From assembly GCA_002392625.1 (NCBI GenBank), contig DGHJ01000017.1:1-16252 (forward strand): a stretch of DNA of 16,252 bases, given 5' to 3'. Below the pieces are notes generated by a model. That model was not told the DNA's origin. It ran no database searches and worked only from the letters and a program-made list of their open reading frames with translations. This DNA comes from Oscillospiraceae bacterium UBA3851 (GTDB taxonomy: Bacteria > Bacillota > Clostridia > Oscillospirales > Oscillospiraceae). The position numbers were made by a program, and so were the translations under genes. Shown here one piece after another: positions 14,592 to 16,252 of the stretch (position 1 is the first letter of the stretch; the number at the start of each line of letters is the position of its first letter).

Positions 14592-15461
14592 GTGGCAAAC
14601 AACGCCAAAGGTCTGGGAAAAGGCCTGGGCGCCCTGCTGGGCGACAATTTTATGGACACCCCAGAGGAGAAGGAGCGTCTCTTTCTTCCCATTTCCCAGG
14701 TGGAGAGCTGCTCGGCCCAGCCCAGGAAGCAGTTTGACCCTGACGCCCTGGCCGATCTGGCTGATTCCATCCGACAGCACGGCATCATCCAGCCGCTGAC
14801 GGTGCGCAAGCTCCAGTCCGGCTACTATCAGATCATCGCCGGTGAGCGCCGCTGGCGCGCCGCCCGCATGGCGGGGCTGGACGAGGTGCCTGCCATCGTC
14901 ATCGAGGCCGACGACCGCAAGGCCATGGAGCTGGCCATGATTGAAAACCTCCAGCGGGAGGATCTGAACCCCATGGAGGAGGCTGAGGGCTACCACACGC
15001 TGGTGAGCCAGTACGGCCTGACCCAGGAGCAGGCGGCCGCCCAGGTGGGCAAATCCCGCAGTGCCGTGGCCAACGCCCTGCGGCTGCTGAATTTGACTCC
15101 CGCCGTCCGCGCCATGGTGGAGGAGGGCAAGCTCTCCGGCGGTCACGCCCGGACGCTGCTGCCTCTGGCGCCGGCTATGCAGGAGAGCGCCGCCGCCATC
15201 GTGCTGAAAAACGATCTGTCCGTTCGCCAGACGGAACTGCTGGTGAAGAAGCTTACCGCCCAGCGCCCGGCAAAAAAAGCCCCTACCACGTCCATCACCG
15301 TCAATTACGCCGAGGAGGCCGCCCGCGAGCTGAGCAACCGTCTGGGCCGGGGCTGCAAGATCGTCACCGGCCGCAAAAAGGGCCGCATCGAGCTGGAGTA
15401 CTACGATCTGGACGATCTCAACAGCCTTATCGACGCCCTATACGCCATGAAGAAGAAATAA
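14592..15461 (+). CDS. parB: Chromosome-partitioning protein ParB (Spo0J)
   Basis: A 289-residue ParB CTPase clamp that loads at parS. The N terminus KGLGKGLGALLG (6-17) is the conserved segment that stimulates ParA ATP hydrolysis. CTP-binding boxes are GERRWRA (84-90) and ENLQRE (118-123). The HTH reads GKSRSAVANALRLLNL (153-168), then LSGGHARTLL (181-190), with Arg156 and Gly184 at ParB-type specificity positions. A C-terminal dimerisation domain ends in LNSLIDALYAMKKK. Between the core and N terminus, the usual 'NP.QPR' reads SCSAQPRKQF (39-48), a mild deviation. Start GTG with AAAGGAG 9 bases upstream. It is the last gene of the soj-parB operon; a weak hairpin and a second parS follow. 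Confidence 0.96.
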   Translation: MANNAKGLGKGLGALLGDNFMDTPEEKERLFLPISQVESCSAQPRKQFDPDALADLADSIRQHGIIQPLTVRKLQSGYYQIIAGERRWRAARMAGLDEVPAIVIEADDRKAMELAMIENLQREDLNPMEEAEGYHTLVSQYGLTQEQAAAQVGKSRSAVANALRLLNLTPAVRAMVEEGKLSGGHARTLLPLAPAMQESAAAIVLKNDLSVRQTELLVKKLTAQRPAKKAPTTSITVNYAEEAARELSNRLGRGCKIVTGRKKGRIELEYYDLDDLNSLIDALYAMKKK

Positions 15462-15462
15462 T

Positions 15463-15480
15463 CGCCGCGCTGCGGCGTTT
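15463..15480 (+). terminator. Weak hairpin after parB, overlapping the second parS
   Basis: CGCCGC (15463-15468), a 3-base loop and GCGGCG (15472-15477) form a 6-bp GC stem 1 base after the parB stop, followed by only three T residues. This may be a weak terminator or attenuator between parB and serS; the right arm and T residues overlap the parS at 15476-15491. Confidence 0.45.
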
Positions 15481-15491
15481 CACGTGAAACA
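15476..15491. promoter_or_regulatory. parS: parS centromere site, 15/16 match
   Basis: CGTTTCACGTGAAACA differs from the consensus only in the first base (T to C). It lies between parB and serS, ending 3 bases before the serS Shine-Dalgarno (AAAGGAG). With the perfect site at 13693 it brackets the soj-parB operon. Confidence 0.88.
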
Positions 15492-15509
15492 TAAAGGAGA
15501 GAGAACCCT

Positions 15510-16252
15510 ATGCTTGACATTCGTTTCCTGCGGGAGAACCCCGACCTGGTCAAGGAGAATATCCGCAAAAAGTTCCAAAACAGCAAACTACCCCTGGTGG
15601 ACGAAGCCATTGCCCTGGACGCGGAAAAGCGCGCCGCCATGGCCGAGACCGAATCCCTGAAGGCCGAGCGCAATAAGCTCAGCAAGGCCAACGGCCCTCT
15701 GTACGGGCAGCTGAAAAAGTGCGCGGATGAGGCCAAAAAGGCCCAAATCCAGGCACAAATCGATGCGAATAATGGAGCCGTCAAGGCCAACGCCGATCGC
15801 ATGGCTCTGCTGGACGCCCGGATCGAGCAGGCCGGGGAGCAGCTGAACAAGATCATGATGGTCATCCCCCAGATGATCGACCCCAGCGTGCCCATCGGCC
15901 CGGACGACAGCTGCAACGTGGAGGTCCAGCGCTTCGGCGAGCCGAAGACGCCCGACTTTGAGATCCCCTATCACACCGACATCATGGAGCGCTTCGACGG
16001 CGTGGACATGGACGCCGCCGGTCGCGTGTCCGGCAACGGCTTCTACTACCTCATGGGCGACATTGCCCGGCTCCACAGCGCCGTCACCGCCTACGCCCGC
16101 GATTTCATGATCGACAAGGGCTTCACCTACTGCATCCCGCCCTTCATGATCCGGGGCAGCGTGGTCACCGGCGTCATGAGCTTCGCGGAGATGGACGCCA
16201 TGATGTATAAGATCGAGGGGGAGGACCTGTACCTGATCGGCACCAGCGAGCA
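15510..16252 (+). CDS. serS: Seryl-tRNA synthetase, divergent form (3' end outside window)
   Basis: The N-terminal 247 residues of a seryl-tRNA synthetase, the class II enzyme that charges tRNA-Ser (and tRNA-Sec) with serine. The N-terminal coiled-coil arm that binds the long variable arm of tRNA-Ser is visible (MLDIRFLRENPDLVKENIRKK, then heptad-rich sequence to about 118). The catalytic domain starts near 145, with GNGFYYLMGDIARLHSA (175-191), motif 1-like YCIPPFMI (207-214) and LYLIGTSE (240-247) at the edge. The usual bacterial GTGQLPKF is replaced by VTGVMSFAEMDAMMYKI (219-235), so it belongs to a divergent SerRS subgroup. ATG at 15510 with AAAGGAGAGAG at normal distance. No T-box fits in the 48-base gap from parB. 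The C-terminal half is not in view. Confidence 0.9.
   Translation, partial: MLDIRFLRENPDLVKENIRKKFQNSKLPLVDEAIALDAEKRAAMAETESLKAERNKLSKANGPLYGQLKKCADEAKKAQIQAQIDANNGAVKANADRMALLDARIEQAGEQLNKIMMVIPQMIDPSVPIGPDDSCNVEVQRFGEPKTPDFEIPYHTDIMERFDGVDMDAAGRVSGNGFYYLMGDIARLHSAVTAYARDFMIDKGFTYCIPPFMIRGSVVTGVMSFAEMDAMMYKIEGEDLYLIGTSE

Noticed and set aside
15462..15509. A T-box riboswitch upstream of serS
   Set aside because: The 48-base gap is too short and holds a hairpin, parS and ribosome binding site only; no T-box sequence is seen.
1..16252. Mobile elements, CRISPR arrays, tRNA or rRNA genes
   Set aside because: No repeat-spacer pattern, transposase or integrase motif, terminal inverted repeats or tRNA-like cloverleaf were found; the gaps between genes are all below about 240 bases.

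Overview
The window looks like chromosome from a GC-rich, low-G+C-phylum (Firmicutes) anaerobe, most likely a gut Clostridia of the Oscillospiraceae type. The basis is strong Gram-positive ribosome binding sites, sigma-A promoters, a Noc/ParB pair, DnaI/DnaD-type replication initiation proteins, a VanW-family protein and high-GC codon use. There are no insertion sequences, phage genes, CRISPR arrays, tRNAs or rRNAs. It is a dense housekeeping region devoted to replication, segregation, division and cell shape. Its gene set (noc, soj-parB, serS, two parS sites) suggests it lies near the chromosome origin, but dnaA and oriC are not in view.

Left arm, minus strand (1 to about 4.75 kb), in transcription order: a DnaD-domain replication protein and a DnaC/DnaI-type helicase loader, probably one operon ended by a clear terminator at 2713-2745; then noc (nucleoid occlusion, a ParB paralog); then a membrane-anchored VanW/G5-type protein that runs off the left edge. 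A divergent promoter region (about 4695-4892) separates the two arms.

Right arm, plus strand: zapA (Z-ring factor) directly abuts a U32-family protein (RlhA-like). After an AT-rich, structured leader come dut, maf, mreC, mreD, a class B penicillin-binding protein (PBP2 type) and a cytoplasmic GH13 alpha-amylase-family enzyme, all tightly packed. This block ends in a perfect 30-bp palindrome that is at once a textbook intrinsic terminator and carries a perfect 16-bp parS site. A strong extended -10 promoter then drives soj (parA) and parB, followed by a second, 15/16 parS site abutting the ribosome binding site of serS, which runs off the right edge.

Functionally, ParA, ParB and the two parS sites would handle origin segregation. 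Noc would keep the division machinery off the nucleoid, ZapA would support the Z ring, MreC/MreD/PBP2 would run lateral wall synthesis, and DnaD plus the loader would load the replicative helicase. I saw no convincing undescribed system. The most unusual features are the parS-in-terminator element, the soj-parB operon bracketed by parS sites, a DnaD gene whose ribosome binding site points at a non-standard start codon, and the absence of mreB from its usual place between maf and mreC.
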